NCBI GenBank assembly: GCA_021740385.1
Contig: JAIOZY010000030.1
Location: forward strand, 1 to 58,968
Direction of reading: 5' to 3'
DNA length: 58,968 bases
Source: Prolixibacteraceae bacterium
Lineage (GTDB): Bacteria; Bacteroidota; Bacteroidia; Bacteroidales; Prolixibacteraceae
Part shown: piece after piece, positions 34,728 through 44,600 of the stretch
Layout of the letters: every line of letters starts with the position of its first letter
How positions within the stretch are numbered: position 1 is the stretch's first letter
Translations under genes and position numbers: made by a program
The notes under the pieces: generated by a model
What the model saw: the letters and a program-made list of their open reading frames with translations, nothing else
Databases searched by the model: none
Told to the model about the DNA's origin: nothing

Positions 34728-36158
34728 ATGAAACAAAATAGTTCACTATACAAGAACCGATATCCATCAGTCTTTTTTTCATTATTCATATTGGCAATTG
34801 CCATTCTATTCAGTAATTGCAAGGGAAACGAACAGGAAGTAAAAGCGAGAAGCGAAAAGGATATTTCCACAATTCAAAGCCGGCAAAAAGAAGTTACCTG
34901 GCTGGCACCCTGGTATGACGAAGGGAGTAAGGAATTGATGATGAGGGAAACCAGGCGAAAATATGAATTTCTTAACCAGGATATTCATTTACGTCAGTTT
35001 TTCACAAACGAACTTTATTCAGACCAGTTGTGGTGGGCAGCCGTTTCAACAGATATTATTCAGATGATTGAAAAAGATGAATGGCCCTATGATATTATGA
35101 TATGCGAAAAGGGACACTACAGTGTAGTTGCCAACCAAATTAACGATCCCGAATGGGCACAAAAATATTTTGTCGACTTTAAAGAAGAAGAATGGTTTAT
35201 TGATGCACACCGTGAAGGAATTTTAAATTCGAAATCAATTCTATCGACCTATGAAGGTATCATTCCCGGCCCTTTGCTCGAAGGCACATTATATGTGCTT
35301 TATGTTAGTACCGAAGTAGAAGAAAAACTGGGCATTAAGGCAAAACGCCTCGATATGGATTTTACCGATTTTTTGCAATATGCCAAAACCGTTTATGAAT
35401 ACAACCAAACACACAGCGATAAAATCGGATTCTTTTCAACTCAGGATGCATCAGCTGTAAGCCGGTTGTTTAAACACCTTACCCTTATCGCCTATGGCAA
35501 AGAAAAATTTTCATCAAAAGCTGAATCGTTTAAAGCACTTTCAAAAGTTTATGCTGCCTTTGAAGAATTATCAAAATATAACCCGTTGGAAAGTTTTGTC
35601 GACTATGGCGACATGTCGCCCGACATTTTACAGCGGGTTTTAAACGAAGGGGACTATCTTTTCAACATGGAAGCCACGTGGATATACAACATTTGGGAAA
35701 GCAGCAATCCGGAGGGAATCAAAAAAATGAAACCTTGCGAATTACCAAATTTTGAAGGAAAATCGCCGCCTTATTATGAAGGCGGCTTTCAAACCATTTT
35801 TGCCGTACCCAAAAGAGGAAAAAACGTTGAAGAAGCAAAAAAATTGATCCGCTACCTTTCATCGGGTGAAGTCGGTGAAGAGTGGATACAAAACACAAAA
35901 TGTCCCTCAGGCCTGAAAACAAGAATATCAGTTACCGACTTTGGGCAGGAAGAATTTGATGTGTTCTTCAGGCATATGAAGGAAAAATACGGCACAGATT
36001 TCAGGGAAACCGACCTCTATATATTGCTTTGGGGTAAATCACCCGATTATATTTTTGACGAAGAATCGTTTAATGACGATTTCATGCATCAAGACATATT
36101 AAATGGGGAAATAACTGCAAAAAGGGCTCTGCAAAAAGTGAAGCAACGATTCAATTAA
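34728..36158 (+). CDS. Orphan extracellular solute-binding lipoprotein
   Basis: From the ATG at 34728 a signal peptide with lipobox (ILFSNC) precedes a type-1 sugar-binding fold of ABC transporters (about 60-470): YDIMICEKG, LLEGTLYVLYVSTEVEEKLGI, GGFQTIFAVPKRGKNVEEAKKLIRYL (in parts). No ABC permease or ATPase is in the window. It stands between the AraC regulator and the kinase/isomerase pair. It may feed a sensor or a distant permease, or bind sugar at the outer face of the inner membrane; this is unclear. A TTG five codons upstream is less likely as start. Confidence 0.82.
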   Translation: MKQNSSLYKNRYPSVFFSLFILAIAILFSNCKGNEQEVKARSEKDISTIQSRQKEVTWLAPWYDEGSKELMMRETRRKYEFLNQDIHLRQFFTNELYSDQLWWAAVSTDIIQMIEKDEWPYDIMICEKGHYSVVANQINDPEWAQKYFVDFKEEEWFIDAHREGILNSKSILSTYEGIIPGPLLEGTLYVLYVSTEVEEKLGIKAKRLDMDFTDFLQYAKTVYEYNQTHSDKIGFFSTQDASAVSRLFKHLTLIAYGKEKFSSKAESFKALSKVYAAFEELSKYNPLESFVDYGDMSPDILQRVLNEGDYLFNMEATWIYNIWESSNPEGIKKMKPCELPNFEGKSPPYYEGGFQTIFAVPKRGKNVEEAKKLIRYLSSGEVGEEWIQNTKCPSGLKTRISVTDFGQEEFDVFFRHMKEKYGTDFRETDLYILLWGKSPDYIFDEESFNDDFMHQDILNGEITAKRALQKVKQRFN

Positions 36159-36180
36159 CGTTTTAGGCCATTGAGCAATA

Positions 36181-37596
36181 CTAATCCTGTAAGGGCATAT
36201 AGTATTTTGTAGTTACCGACTGACGAATAATATCCCGATATGCATATCCCGTTTGTTGAGACTCGTTTGCCCCGTATTGTATCAACAAATTTCCGGCAAC
36301 TGCCCCCTCGACCGGGCCGGCAATCACTTTTTTTTGCATCGCATTGGCCGTTAACCTGCAAAATAGCTCCGAACGTGAACCACCGCCAATCACATGTACC
36401 GTATCGAACGGTTTCCCCCGCAAGGCTTCAAAATCGAGCAGTGTTTTACGGAACGAAGCAGCCAGGCTGTCGTACGCGCAACGGTAATAAGACGCTTCCG
36501 ATTTCGGCAAGGGCATGTTGTTTTGCTGAAAAAAATGATCGAACGCAGCTTTCATGTTGTCGGGATTGTAAAACAGCGGGTTGGCTGTATCAACCAAATG
36601 CTTCGATGGTTCTTCGGCCCCGGCCATCCGGTCAATTTCATCGTAGGAATGTGCCGAACCAAATGCAATACGCAACTGCTGGATAAGCCACAGTCCCATC
36701 ATGTTTTTTACCGGCCGGAAGTTTCCATCGGCTGCAATTTCGTTGGTGATACCCAGATTGTAAGCCTCTTCCGAGAGGAGCGGTTTTTCTGAAAGCCAGC
36801 CCAATATGCACCATGTTCCCGTTGAAAGGAACGCCGAATTGTTGGTTTCAAAAGGAACTGCAGCGACAGCACACGCGGTATCGTGCCCTGCCACTGCCGT
36901 AACCTTGCTTTGTTTATTGAGTTTTGGAATTCCTTTCAAAAAACCTAATTCCTGCCCCGGGTATATTGGCAGGGAAAAAACCGATGTATCAATGCCCAAC
37001 AACCCGGCAATTTCGTTGTCCCATGTTTTCGTCGTACAATTAACCAACTGGCTGGTCGATGCGAGGGCCAGTTCGTTTTTGGCTACACCACATAGAATAT
37101 AATTGATGTAATCAGCCATAAACAAAATCCGTTTTGTCTTTTTCAATATGGTGGAATCCTTCAGACTAAGCAATTGATAAAGTGAATTGAAAATGTTGTA
37201 ATTAATGCCCGTACGGCGAAATGTCTCCTGCTCGCCCATGAGCCCGTTCCATTTTTCGCGCATCCCCTTTGTGCGTCCGTCACGGTACGATACCGGGTCT
37301 TCGAGTGGGTGCCCGTTTTCCCCCAATAGTACAAAATCAACACCCCACGAATCAACACCAATGCTTTCAATCGGAATTTCCGATTCACGAAAAGCCTTTC
37401 CAATGCCATACATTATCCCGCCGGTTATTGCTTTCAGGTTCCAACGTTCGGCCCCATCGGTATACTCCATTGAATTATCGAAACGGTATATTTCACGCAG
37501 GGTAAGCTTATTATCAAAAACTCCCTGTACAATACGGATGCTCCCTGCACCCATATCAATAGCTAAACACGAAACCGGTTTCTGATGGTTCTTCAT
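36181..37596 (-). CDS. Rhamnulokinase-like FGGY kinase (rhamnulose or fuculose)
   Basis: It matches the RhaB pattern: CLAIDMGAGSIRIVQGVFD, GVDSWGVDFVLLGENG, PVSYRDGRTKGM, FLSTGTWCILGW, NMMGLWLIQQLR and VIGGGSRSELFCRL. The family phosphorylates L-rhamnulose or, in some Bacteroidetes, L-fuculose. It is 97 bases downstream of an L-fucose-isomerase-family gene and apart from rhaA, so fuculose is a real alternative. The stop faces the solute-binding gene, 22 bases away. Confidence 0.88.
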   Translation of the reverse strand: MKNHQKPVSCLAIDMGAGSIRIVQGVFDNKLTLREIYRFDNSMEYTDGAERWNLKAITGGIMYGIGKAFRESEIPIESIGVDSWGVDFVLLGENGHPLEDPVSYRDGRTKGMREKWNGLMGEQETFRRTGINYNIFNSLYQLLSLKDSTILKKTKRILFMADYINYILCGVAKNELALASTSQLVNCTTKTWDNEIAGLLGIDTSVFSLPIYPGQELGFLKGIPKLNKQSKVTAVAGHDTACAVAAVPFETNNSAFLSTGTWCILGWLSEKPLLSEEAYNLGITNEIAADGNFRPVKNMMGLWLIQQLRIAFGSAHSYDEIDRMAGAEEPSKHLVDTANPLFYNPDNMKAAFDHFFQQNNMPLPKSEASYYRCAYDSLAASFRKTLLDFEALRGKPFDTVHVIGGGSRSELFCRLTANAMQKKVIAGPVEGAVAGNLLIQYGANESQQTGYAYRDIIRQSVTTKYYMPLQD

Positions 37597-37599
37597 AGT

Positions 37600-37693
37600 T
37601 ACTGGTCATTGGTCACTGGTCACTGGTCAATAGTCAATAGTCACTAGGCTGTCTTTGTCTTCCGTCTTCCGTCTTCCGTCTTCCGTCTTTAAA
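37600..37693. repeat. Short tandem repeats between kinase and isomerase
   Basis: GGTCACT/GGTCAATA units (37607-37645) and four copies of CTTCCGT (about 37657-37688) form simple tandem repeats. Comparable slippage-type DNA lies at 20054-20092 and 51745-51790. Confidence 0.7.
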
Positions 37694-39412
37694 CTACATC
37701 CCTTTCGCCCTTAGGCGTTTACTTTCGTTTTCACCCCCGTTAATCAGGAACATGAGTGGCTGCGGACGGTCGGTTCCTTCAATAAAAGAAGGCCTTGCCT
37801 GCCAGGGGGCAACCGATAATACATTGGTTAAATCCATCCAGTACTGCAAAACAGCAGGCTTCAGGCCCCACGTCATGTGGAAATGGTTGGCCGGCGCATA
37901 TTGCTTGTACTCGGTCATGGTTGCATATTTTGGTACAATCCAGCTATGGGGCCAGGTAACGTTTGAACTGTTGGCAACAAAATCGGCCAGTTTAGCAGGA
38001 AGGTCAATGGTTTGCGCTTCGTCCCACACCAAGCTGAACATACCGCTCAGGTGACTATAGGTCAGGCGGCTGGCGATGCCCTCAATTCCACCGGGTGATA
38101 CAAAATTCACACTGTTTCCGCCACCGGGAAAATAAAAATTTTCGGCTGCCGGCATCCCGATATTTTTCAGGATATTTTCAACCGTTTCACCCGGCATGGC
38201 AGCCCAGTTAAGGCTTGCCGAACCCGAGTTATCGCCATCGACCAATCCGCGGGTAGCCCAAAGTTCGTTGCCTTTCACATCAACCCCCAGTTTACGGGCA
38301 GCATTCAACAATTCAAAAGGCTCCCACACTTTTCGGAAATCCATGAACAAGGGTGGATTACCCCCACTAAGCCACGTTTTAAAAAGCATGGTAAGCGTTC
38401 CCTGCATATCGGCTTCGGTACCAAACGGGATCACAGGCTTAGGCCCGTTGTGGTCGAATGTTGAATTGAACAGCGATTCGGCCATGTCGCAAATGGGCTG
38501 TGGTATTCCCCGGCGGTCACTTCCCCACTCCAACTGGTTCATAAACGCCCCGCCTACAGCGTTAATATCGTTCAACAGGTCGCGCATGATAAGGTAAAGC
38601 GCTAACGATTTATCGAGGTTTTCACTTCCCCCGGGCTGCGAAAGGTCGATCGATTTTAGGTTTTTATCAAGCCAGGCCCGCAGGGCTTTCAGTTCTTCTT
38701 TATTGTAATCCCCTTTTTGCAATTTATCGGAAAGCAGTTTCATATCGAGGCGGGTGATTTCAACCCCAAATGTTTCGCGGGTTGCATTTACATGGGTCAA
38801 TGCCGTTTCCATACCCATCGAATCGTGGCCAAAACATACCACACGCCTGCCTTTCAAACCCACGTAAGTTGCCGCGGCAAAACACCAGTCAACAAGGCTT
38901 TGCAGGGTTGCCGGCTTAATTTCAGGATCGGCACCAAAGTCGTCCCAATTACCAATATTCATGTGGGTAAGCCTTCCCTGTTGTGCAAAAGCGCCGTTTA
39001 CAGCATGTGCAAAAACAACCCCCGGTTTCGGGGCGCTGTTCCCGCAGGTGATGTTCAATGGTGTTTCGACCGGGAAATGAGACATCAGGCTTATCAGTGT
39101 CAGTTGTGGAAAAGCCCAGGTATCGGGCGTGCAAATCACCACGTTTACCCCTTCTGCTTTAAACTGGCGGGCAACGGTATCGGCGTCCGTTTCCACCTCG
39201 ATTAATGTCGGGGTCCAAACGACTTTAACACCCTCGTTAACAGGTATTTCTACACTTGCCTGTATATGATTGGCAATTTTTTCAACGATGTTGCGTGTAC
39301 GCACACGCGAACCGTCGTCGACACGCGGGTCGCAGGTGGCACACACGCCAATAACTACAGCAGGTATCGATTGAGGTTGTTTGGTTTCTGAAATGCGTGT
39401 TGCGTTGCTCAT
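37694..39412 (-). CDS. fucI: L-fucose isomerase family protein
   Basis: A 572-residue protein with the FucI/AraA-type fold. Metal and active-site residues are seen in FGTEADMQGTL (Glu), FMDFRKVWEPFE (Asp) and ANHFHMTWG (His). The N-terminal domains match IGVCATCDPRVDDGSRVRTR. It should convert L-fucose to L-fuculose and/or act on a related aldose such as D-arabinose. It precedes the FGGY kinase on the same strand and faces an AraC regulator. The gene symbol rests on family membership, not on proven substrate. Confidence 0.88.
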   Translation of the reverse strand: MSNATRISETKQPQSIPAVVIGVCATCDPRVDDGSRVRTRNIVEKIANHIQASVEIPVNEGVKVVWTPTLIEVETDADTVARQFKAEGVNVVICTPDTWAFPQLTLISLMSHFPVETPLNITCGNSAPKPGVVFAHAVNGAFAQQGRLTHMNIGNWDDFGADPEIKPATLQSLVDWCFAAATYVGLKGRRVVCFGHDSMGMETALTHVNATRETFGVEITRLDMKLLSDKLQKGDYNKEELKALRAWLDKNLKSIDLSQPGGSENLDKSLALYLIMRDLLNDINAVGGAFMNQLEWGSDRRGIPQPICDMAESLFNSTFDHNGPKPVIPFGTEADMQGTLTMLFKTWLSGGNPPLFMDFRKVWEPFELLNAARKLGVDVKGNELWATRGLVDGDNSGSASLNWAAMPGETVENILKNIGMPAAENFYFPGGGNSVNFVSPGGIEGIASRLTYSHLSGMFSLVWDEAQTIDLPAKLADFVANSSNVTWPHSWIVPKYATMTEYKQYAPANHFHMTWGLKPAVLQYWMDLTNVLSVAPWQARPSFIEGTDRPQPLMFLINGGENESKRLRAKGM

Positions 39413-39450
39413 ATTGTTGTGTTTTAATTGTTTATAAATGTTTCCCTTTT

Positions 39451-39534
39451 TGTGTTATTTCGAGGAGGAACGACGAGAAATCTAAATATTGTCCTTTCTT
39501 AAACGAAAGATTTCTCCCTGCGGTCGAAATGACA
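39451..39534. repeat. TGTCATTTCGA-type hairpin
   Basis: Left arm CGAGGAGGAACGACGAGAAA and right arm AGATTTCTCCCTGCGGTCGA with terminal ATTTCGA/TCGAAAT ends. It belongs to the same family as 4121-4208 and lies between the fucI start and the divergent AraC gene. Confidence 0.75.
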
Positions 39535-39606
39535 ATGAAGCCTGTATTTTTCCCTGTAAAATTACCTCTTCAATTCAGCAAAATGAATTAAAAAAACACC
39601 ATATTT

Positions 39607-40524
39607 GTGTCTGATTCTAACATTCTGCTAATGCACACAAACAATCACAACGATGTAAAGACCGACCCGTCAAAGGTTAAACAACATTTTACCGATATCA
39701 GCCTGAAGGTACATTGTTGCCGCTACTGGAAACTTTCGGAATGGGAATTTCAAAATTTATCGCTCCCGTTCTGGCGGCTTTATGCCAATACACTAAACGG
39801 AGCAACCATCCATTTTGAAGGCCGTTCAATAAGCCTGAATGAAGGAAAAATACTGTTGATACCGCCTTACACTTCCTTTTCATCTTCGTTAAAAAAAGGC
39901 CGGGGCGACCGTCTGTACGGAAGTCGCATTAACAACCTGGACAAATTGAGTGACCTGGAAAACCTGGGAATGGTCGACCATCTTTTTATTCACTTCAACC
40001 TGGGGTTCCGCTTCGACCACCTGCACCCGCAAATTTTTGTTTTTAACACCAATACAACCACTTCGAACTTGTTAAACACCATTCGCGCATCACTGATTAC
40101 CGAATACCGAAACCTTTCGGTGAAACAAAACCTTGCAATTTATGCACTAATTATGCTCCTTCTGTCTGACATTCCGGAGGAAACATGGAGAATGAAAACA
40201 ACCGACCGGCGTGTTTTGCGTGTTATTGAATACATTGAGCAACATTCGCACGATAAACTTACCAACGAGCACCTTGCGGGAATTGCCAACATGGCTGTAA
40301 ATTCTTTTTTGCGGCTGTTCAAATCAGCCACCGGGTCAACGCTTCAGAAATTTGTGCAAAACAAACGCGTAGAAAAAGCCCTGGTGCTGATGCACAACCC
40401 GTCGCTTAGCATTGAGCAAATTGCCGGCGATTGCGGCTTTAGCGACCGGCAACATTTTTCAAAAGTATTTAAGAAAGTAGTAAACCTCTCGCCGGCACAG
40501 TACCGGAAGGGGCAGGCGATGTAG
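39607..40524 (+). CDS. AraC-family transcriptional regulator
   Basis: N-terminal sensor domain (about 30-170) and a C-terminal double helix-turn-helix: DKLTNEHLAGIANMAVNSFL, RLFKSATGSTLQKFVQNKRV, SIEQIAGDCGFSDRQHFSKV. Divergent from the fucI-like gene, so it probably controls the isomerase/kinase pair. The longest frame begins with GTG at 39607; the ATG at 39631 (MHTNNHNDVK) is an equal or better start. Confidence 0.88.
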   Translation: MSDSNILLMHTNNHNDVKTDPSKVKQHFTDISLKVHCCRYWKLSEWEFQNLSLPFWRLYANTLNGATIHFEGRSISLNEGKILLIPPYTSFSSSLKKGRGDRLYGSRINNLDKLSDLENLGMVDHLFIHFNLGFRFDHLHPQIFVFNTNTTTSNLLNTIRASLITEYRNLSVKQNLAIYALIMLLLSDIPEETWRMKTTDRRVLRVIEYIEQHSHDKLTNEHLAGIANMAVNSFLRLFKSATGSTLQKFVQNKRVEKALVLMHNPSLSIEQIAGDCGFSDRQHFSKVFKKVVNLSPAQYRKGQAM

Positions 40525-40661
40525 CCTCATCCCCAGCCCTTATCCAAAAATGGAGAAGGAGACAGGCCAGTGCCTGGTTGGTAGTCCGCTGTTTATTATA
40601 GTGCTCCTTCCCTCTCCATAATGGAGAGGGAAAGACAGGCTTCAGCCTGTCAAGGGTGAGG
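40525..40661. repeat. Left flank repeat of the DUF559 cassette
   Basis: It contains CCCTTCCCTCTCCATAATGG, GAGAGGGAAAGACAGGCTTC and AGCCTGTCAAGGGTGAGGCT. The same series recurs at 41103-41254 on the other side of the DUF559 gene, in the same orientation. Confidence 0.8.
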
Positions 40662-41042
40662 CTACCTGCCTTCGCACACCTCCCGAATCCTCTGCAAAAC
40701 CTCATGCATTTGCTTTTCAACTTCTTCATTCGTAAACCGGAGCACAAAAAGGCCCAATCCTTCCATTTCATTATTCCTGATTTTATCGTGTTCCCTTTGC
40801 TCCTTTCTTTTATGTATCCCCCCGTCAACCTCAACAACAAGCTTTTTCTCCGGACAGTAAAAATCGGCAATGTAAACCAATATTGGATGTTGCCTGCGGA
40901 ATTTGTACCCGCCAAGTTTACGGTTTCTCAAATTGCACCATAAAAGGTCTTCGGCGGTTGTTTGTTTTAAACGTAGTGTGTTTGCCCTTTTCTGGATGTA
41001 TGGGGGTGCGCCAAAGTTGAGTTTTTCAAGATAATCGGTCAT
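40662..41042 (-). CDS. DUF559 endonuclease-like protein
   Basis: A 126-residue protein with the DUF559 (very-short-patch-repair-like, PD-(D/E)XK) pattern: AEDLLWCNLRNRKLGGYKFR, RQHPILVYIADFYCPEKKLV, VEVDGGIHKRKEQREHDKIR, LGLFVLRFTNEEVEKQM. Its role is unproven; these genes are scattered singly in Bacteroidetes and often lie inside repeats, as here. Direct repeats flank it and a broken second C-terminus lies at 41286-41345. Confidence 0.88.
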   Translation of the reverse strand: MTDYLEKLNFGAPPYIQKRANTLRLKQTTAEDLLWCNLRNRKLGGYKFRRQHPILVYIADFYCPEKKLVVEVDGGIHKRKEQREHDKIRNNEMEGLGLFVLRFTNEEVEKQMHEVLQRIREVCEGR

Positions 41043-41102
41043 GGGGTTTGATCTTAATTGATTTTGGTAAAGTTATCAAAATCAATTTTAAATAAAAAGG
41101 TT

Positions 41103-41254
41103 ACATCTCATCCCTGGCCCTTCTCTTCAAGGAGAAGTGAAGTGAAGTGAATTGGACAGTACAAATGAAGTAATTGATTCTAATTTTGCAGTGCCCTTCC
41201 CTCTCCACTTTGGAGAGGGAAAGACAGGCTTCAGCCTGTCAGGGTGAGGCTTTA
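41103..41254. repeat. Right flank repeat of the DUF559 cassette
   Basis: Direct copy of the left flank: CCCTTCCCTCTCCACTTTGG, GAGAGGGAAAGACAGGCTTC, AGCCTGTCAGGGTGAGGCT. It leads into a remnant of a second DUF559 3' end. Confidence 0.8.
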
Positions 41255-41285
41255 GCCGACCCTGGCAAGCTAACAGCCCAACAAA

Positions 41286-41345
41286 CTATGGCTACCTGCC
41301 TCCACACCCCCCAAACCCCCTTCAACACCTCATTCATTTGCTTTT
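41286..41345 (-). pseudogene. Remnant of a second DUF559 gene (C-terminal end)
   Basis: Read on the minus strand the bases give KKQMNEVLKGVWGVWRQVA, against EKQMHEVLQRIREVCEGR at the end of the intact gene. The following GGCTACCTGCCT phrase is also shared. The rest of this second gene is gone, so only a ~60-base relic is left. Confidence 0.65.
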
Positions 41346-41423
41346 TAAAATAATTTTACAAACACATCCGTTATGTAGTTGAATTTTAACAACATCTTTT
41401 TTCGCAGACAAACTAAACCACTT

Positions 41424-41606
41424 ATGAAAAACCTGATTCTTCCGATGTTGATTGTATTCCCAATTATTGGGTACTGCCAGTACAATCCGAGATTTTCAAT
41501 CGCACGTTTACGGGCAATTAAAAATCGCCCCTCCCAAAAATCCACTTTTTCCGATTGTAAATCCCATATTATTTCAATAACTTCGGATGCAATTCTGATT
41601 AAGTAA
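41424..41606 (+). pseudogene. Possible PorP/SprF signal-peptide remnant
   Basis: The frame begins MKNLILPMLIVFPIIGYCQY followed by NPRFS, which parallels the start of the PorP/SprF protein at 49284 (MKKLLIILFAILPLFTLGQF then NPQLS). After about 25 residues the sequence looks like repeat DNA rather than protein. It stops two bases before the first LRR gene. This is a weak call. Confidence 0.3.
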
Positions 41607-41607
41607 A

Positions 41608-44600
41608 ATGGCGATGAAAACAACACTTCCCTTATTTAGCAGGACAGCTCTACTGGCCATGCTCTTTTCAACTTTTTTTATTATTCAATCTTCAACAACC
41701 AAAGCTCAGCAAGGGCGTGAACTCGATTCGTTATCGCTTGTTGGCCTGTATACAGCTTTTTATGGTGATGTTGACTGGAACTATCATCAGGGCTGGCTTG
41801 AAGAAGGTGTACCTATAAGCGAATGGAGAGGTGTTACGGTTGATTCAGTAACAGGAAGAGTTACAGCTCTAAGGTTACCCGACAATAATATTCATGCTGA
41901 ATTTCCTGAAAAGTTTGACGAAGATGCCCTTTTGGATTTTATTGCATATCTGTTTTCCCGTGGATTAGACTTCGACAGGTATACTACTCTATATGATATT
42001 GTTATGCGCATTATTGAAATACCGGGAGCACCACTGGGAGAATTAAGAATAATTAACCTTTCAGATAATGATATTTCCGGACATATACCTGAAGATATTG
42101 ATGAAATTGCATATCTACAGGAATTAAATCTTAGCAAGAACGAATTTGAAGGCACAATCCCCGAGGAAATCGGAAATCTGGAGCATTTGAACGTGCTTAA
42201 TCTTGGACAAAATTTTTTCAACGGAGGCTTAAACCATGTATGCAACATCGAAAGCTTAATCTACCTCGACCTTAGAAACAATTTATTTTCAGGTTCACTG
42301 CCTCCTCAACTTTGGGAATTAACAAACCTCCAACACCTTTCGCTAAGAAAAAACTTTTTTAACGGCCAAATATCTGGCGATATTCAGAACCTTGTTAACC
42401 TTACCACCCTTAACCTTTCGGCCAACCAGTTCTCCGGCGAAATCCCCGATGCTTTTGAAAGCCTTACCCAACTCAGTCAGCTTCTCCTTCACCAAAACTA
42501 TTTTGCCGGGAACGTACCAACTTCCATGGGGGAAATTCCCAGCCTGATGAACCTGAACATAAGCGACAACCTGCTTGAAAACCTGCCTGAACTCACAAAC
42601 GTGTGGAACGATTTCTTATGCTACTGGAACTACTTCACCTTTGAAGATTTTGAACCAAGTGTTGATATGCTCAACCGTGTTACAAGGGATTCCATACACC
42701 CGCAACACGATTTTGGCGAAGAACGCGACACCACGGCCCAGGCCTACCTGCCCTTTTCCATTTCAATACCCTGCGGGGGAGCAAACAACCGGTATACCTG
42801 GTATAAAAACGGGGAATACCATTCCGGCCCGTTCGATACCGACACGCTGTACTTTTCATCCATACAATGGGACGATGCCGGCGATTACACCGTAAAGGTT
42901 GAAAACACCATCGTCAACAACCTGATACTTCAATCAAAAGTTACAACCATTCACATCATCGAGTACAGCTGCCTCTATGCCGACTCCATGGCATTGGTTG
43001 CTTTTTACCATGCAACTGACGGTCCCCACTGGACTGAAAATACTAACTGGTTAGTAGAGGGACAACCTGTAAGCACCTGGCACGGCATTACCCTTTCGGA
43101 AGACGGCTGCAATGTTACCCGCATAGAACTTGACAGCAATAACCTTGTGGGCAGCATCCCTCCTGATATTGGCGATTTTCCGGAATTAACAGATTTAGAT
43201 TTGAGGGGCAACCGCTTAACCGGACAAATACCTGAAGAAATTGGAAACCTTGCACTTTTAACGGATTTGAATTTAGGATGGAATTTCCTATCAGGGCCGA
43301 TACCCGATGAAATTGGATATTTGTCTGAACTTCAAGTTTTATCCATACATGATAATCAACTTACAGGCACTATTCCCACACAAATATGCGAATTGTCAAA
43401 TCTAAATTTTATTCAATTGGGTGCAAATCAATTAACCGGCAGCATCCCTCCTGAAATTGGCGATTTAATCAATTTAGAATATTTAAGCTTAGGCACGAAC
43501 CAATTAACGGGTAACATACCTTCATCCATTTCTGATTTAGAAAATCTGGTATGGCTTAATCTTGCCGAAAATAATTTGGAAGGTGATATTCCTTCTGATA
43601 TAGGGAACCTGCAAAGTCTCACCAGCATGAACCTGCAAAACAATGATCTTAGCGGCCCGATCCCGGCTTCTTTCGGCCAGCTTATAAACCTGAAATGGCT
43701 CGATATGGGCGGCAACCAGCTTTCAGGACCAATACCCGATGAGTTTTGGGACATGTCAAGTCTCGAAAACCTTTACCTCGGCGACAATGAACTTGAAGGC
43801 AACCTCTCCCCGCTTGTTGACAACCTTACCGAACTGACCTATATCGACCTCACCGAGAACCTGTTCACAGGACAAATACCTGAACAACTGGGAAATATTT
43901 CAACTTTAGAAGGTATTGTTTTACGAAACAATCAGTTTTCAGGGGACGTACCTGAAAGTATTGGCACTTTAGCAAACCTCCGGGATTTCAGGATAGAAAA
44001 CAACCGGCTTGATGGATTATGGCCATTGCCCCAAATCGACAGCATTTTCAGTTGTTCAAACAACTACTTCACCTTTGAAGATTTTGAAAACAACCTTCAT
44101 CTGTTTGACGATGATAACCTCGAACGGGAGGTAGCACCCCAGTACGAATTTGAAGCAGAAACAACCATTACCATTATCGAAGGGAACGAGCTGACCCTTT
44201 CGCGGCTTTGCGGCGGAACGGCCAACCATTACGTTTGGTGGAAAGACGGTGAAGAAATTACCAACGACAGCCCCGACCTGTTTTTCCCCTCAGTAGAACT
44301 TACCGACGAAGGCGATTATTGGGTTACGGTTACCAGCGAGTACGGTTTCGACAACCTCGAACTGACATCCAAACCCATTCACCTGATTGTGGAAGAACAC
44401 TGCCTGAAACAGGATTCCCTGGCGCTTGTGGCCCTTTATGATGCGACCGACGGGGATAACTGGAACAACAACAACGGCTGGCTTACCGGACCGGTCAGTA
44501 CCTGGTATGGAATTGAGGGGCTTACCCCCGACGGGTGCAATGTAACCCGCATCGAACTCCTTTTCAATAACCTTACCGGGACAATACCACCGGAAATCGG

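Noticed and set aside
39600-39607. Possible -7 box CATATTTG overlapping the GTG start of the AraC gene
   Set aside because: The first base does not fit TAnnTTTG and no TTG lies 19-21 bases upstream, so it was not listed as a promoter.
40469-40915. 148-residue minus-strand open frame overlapping DUF559 and AraC gene ends
   Set aside because: Its sequence is a frame shadow of DUF559 and of the flanking repeat; no start or domain supports it.
41345-41626. 93-residue minus-strand open frame before the LRR gene
   Set aside because: No recognisable domain, low-complexity AT-rich DNA, and it overlaps the start of the LRR gene on the other strand.
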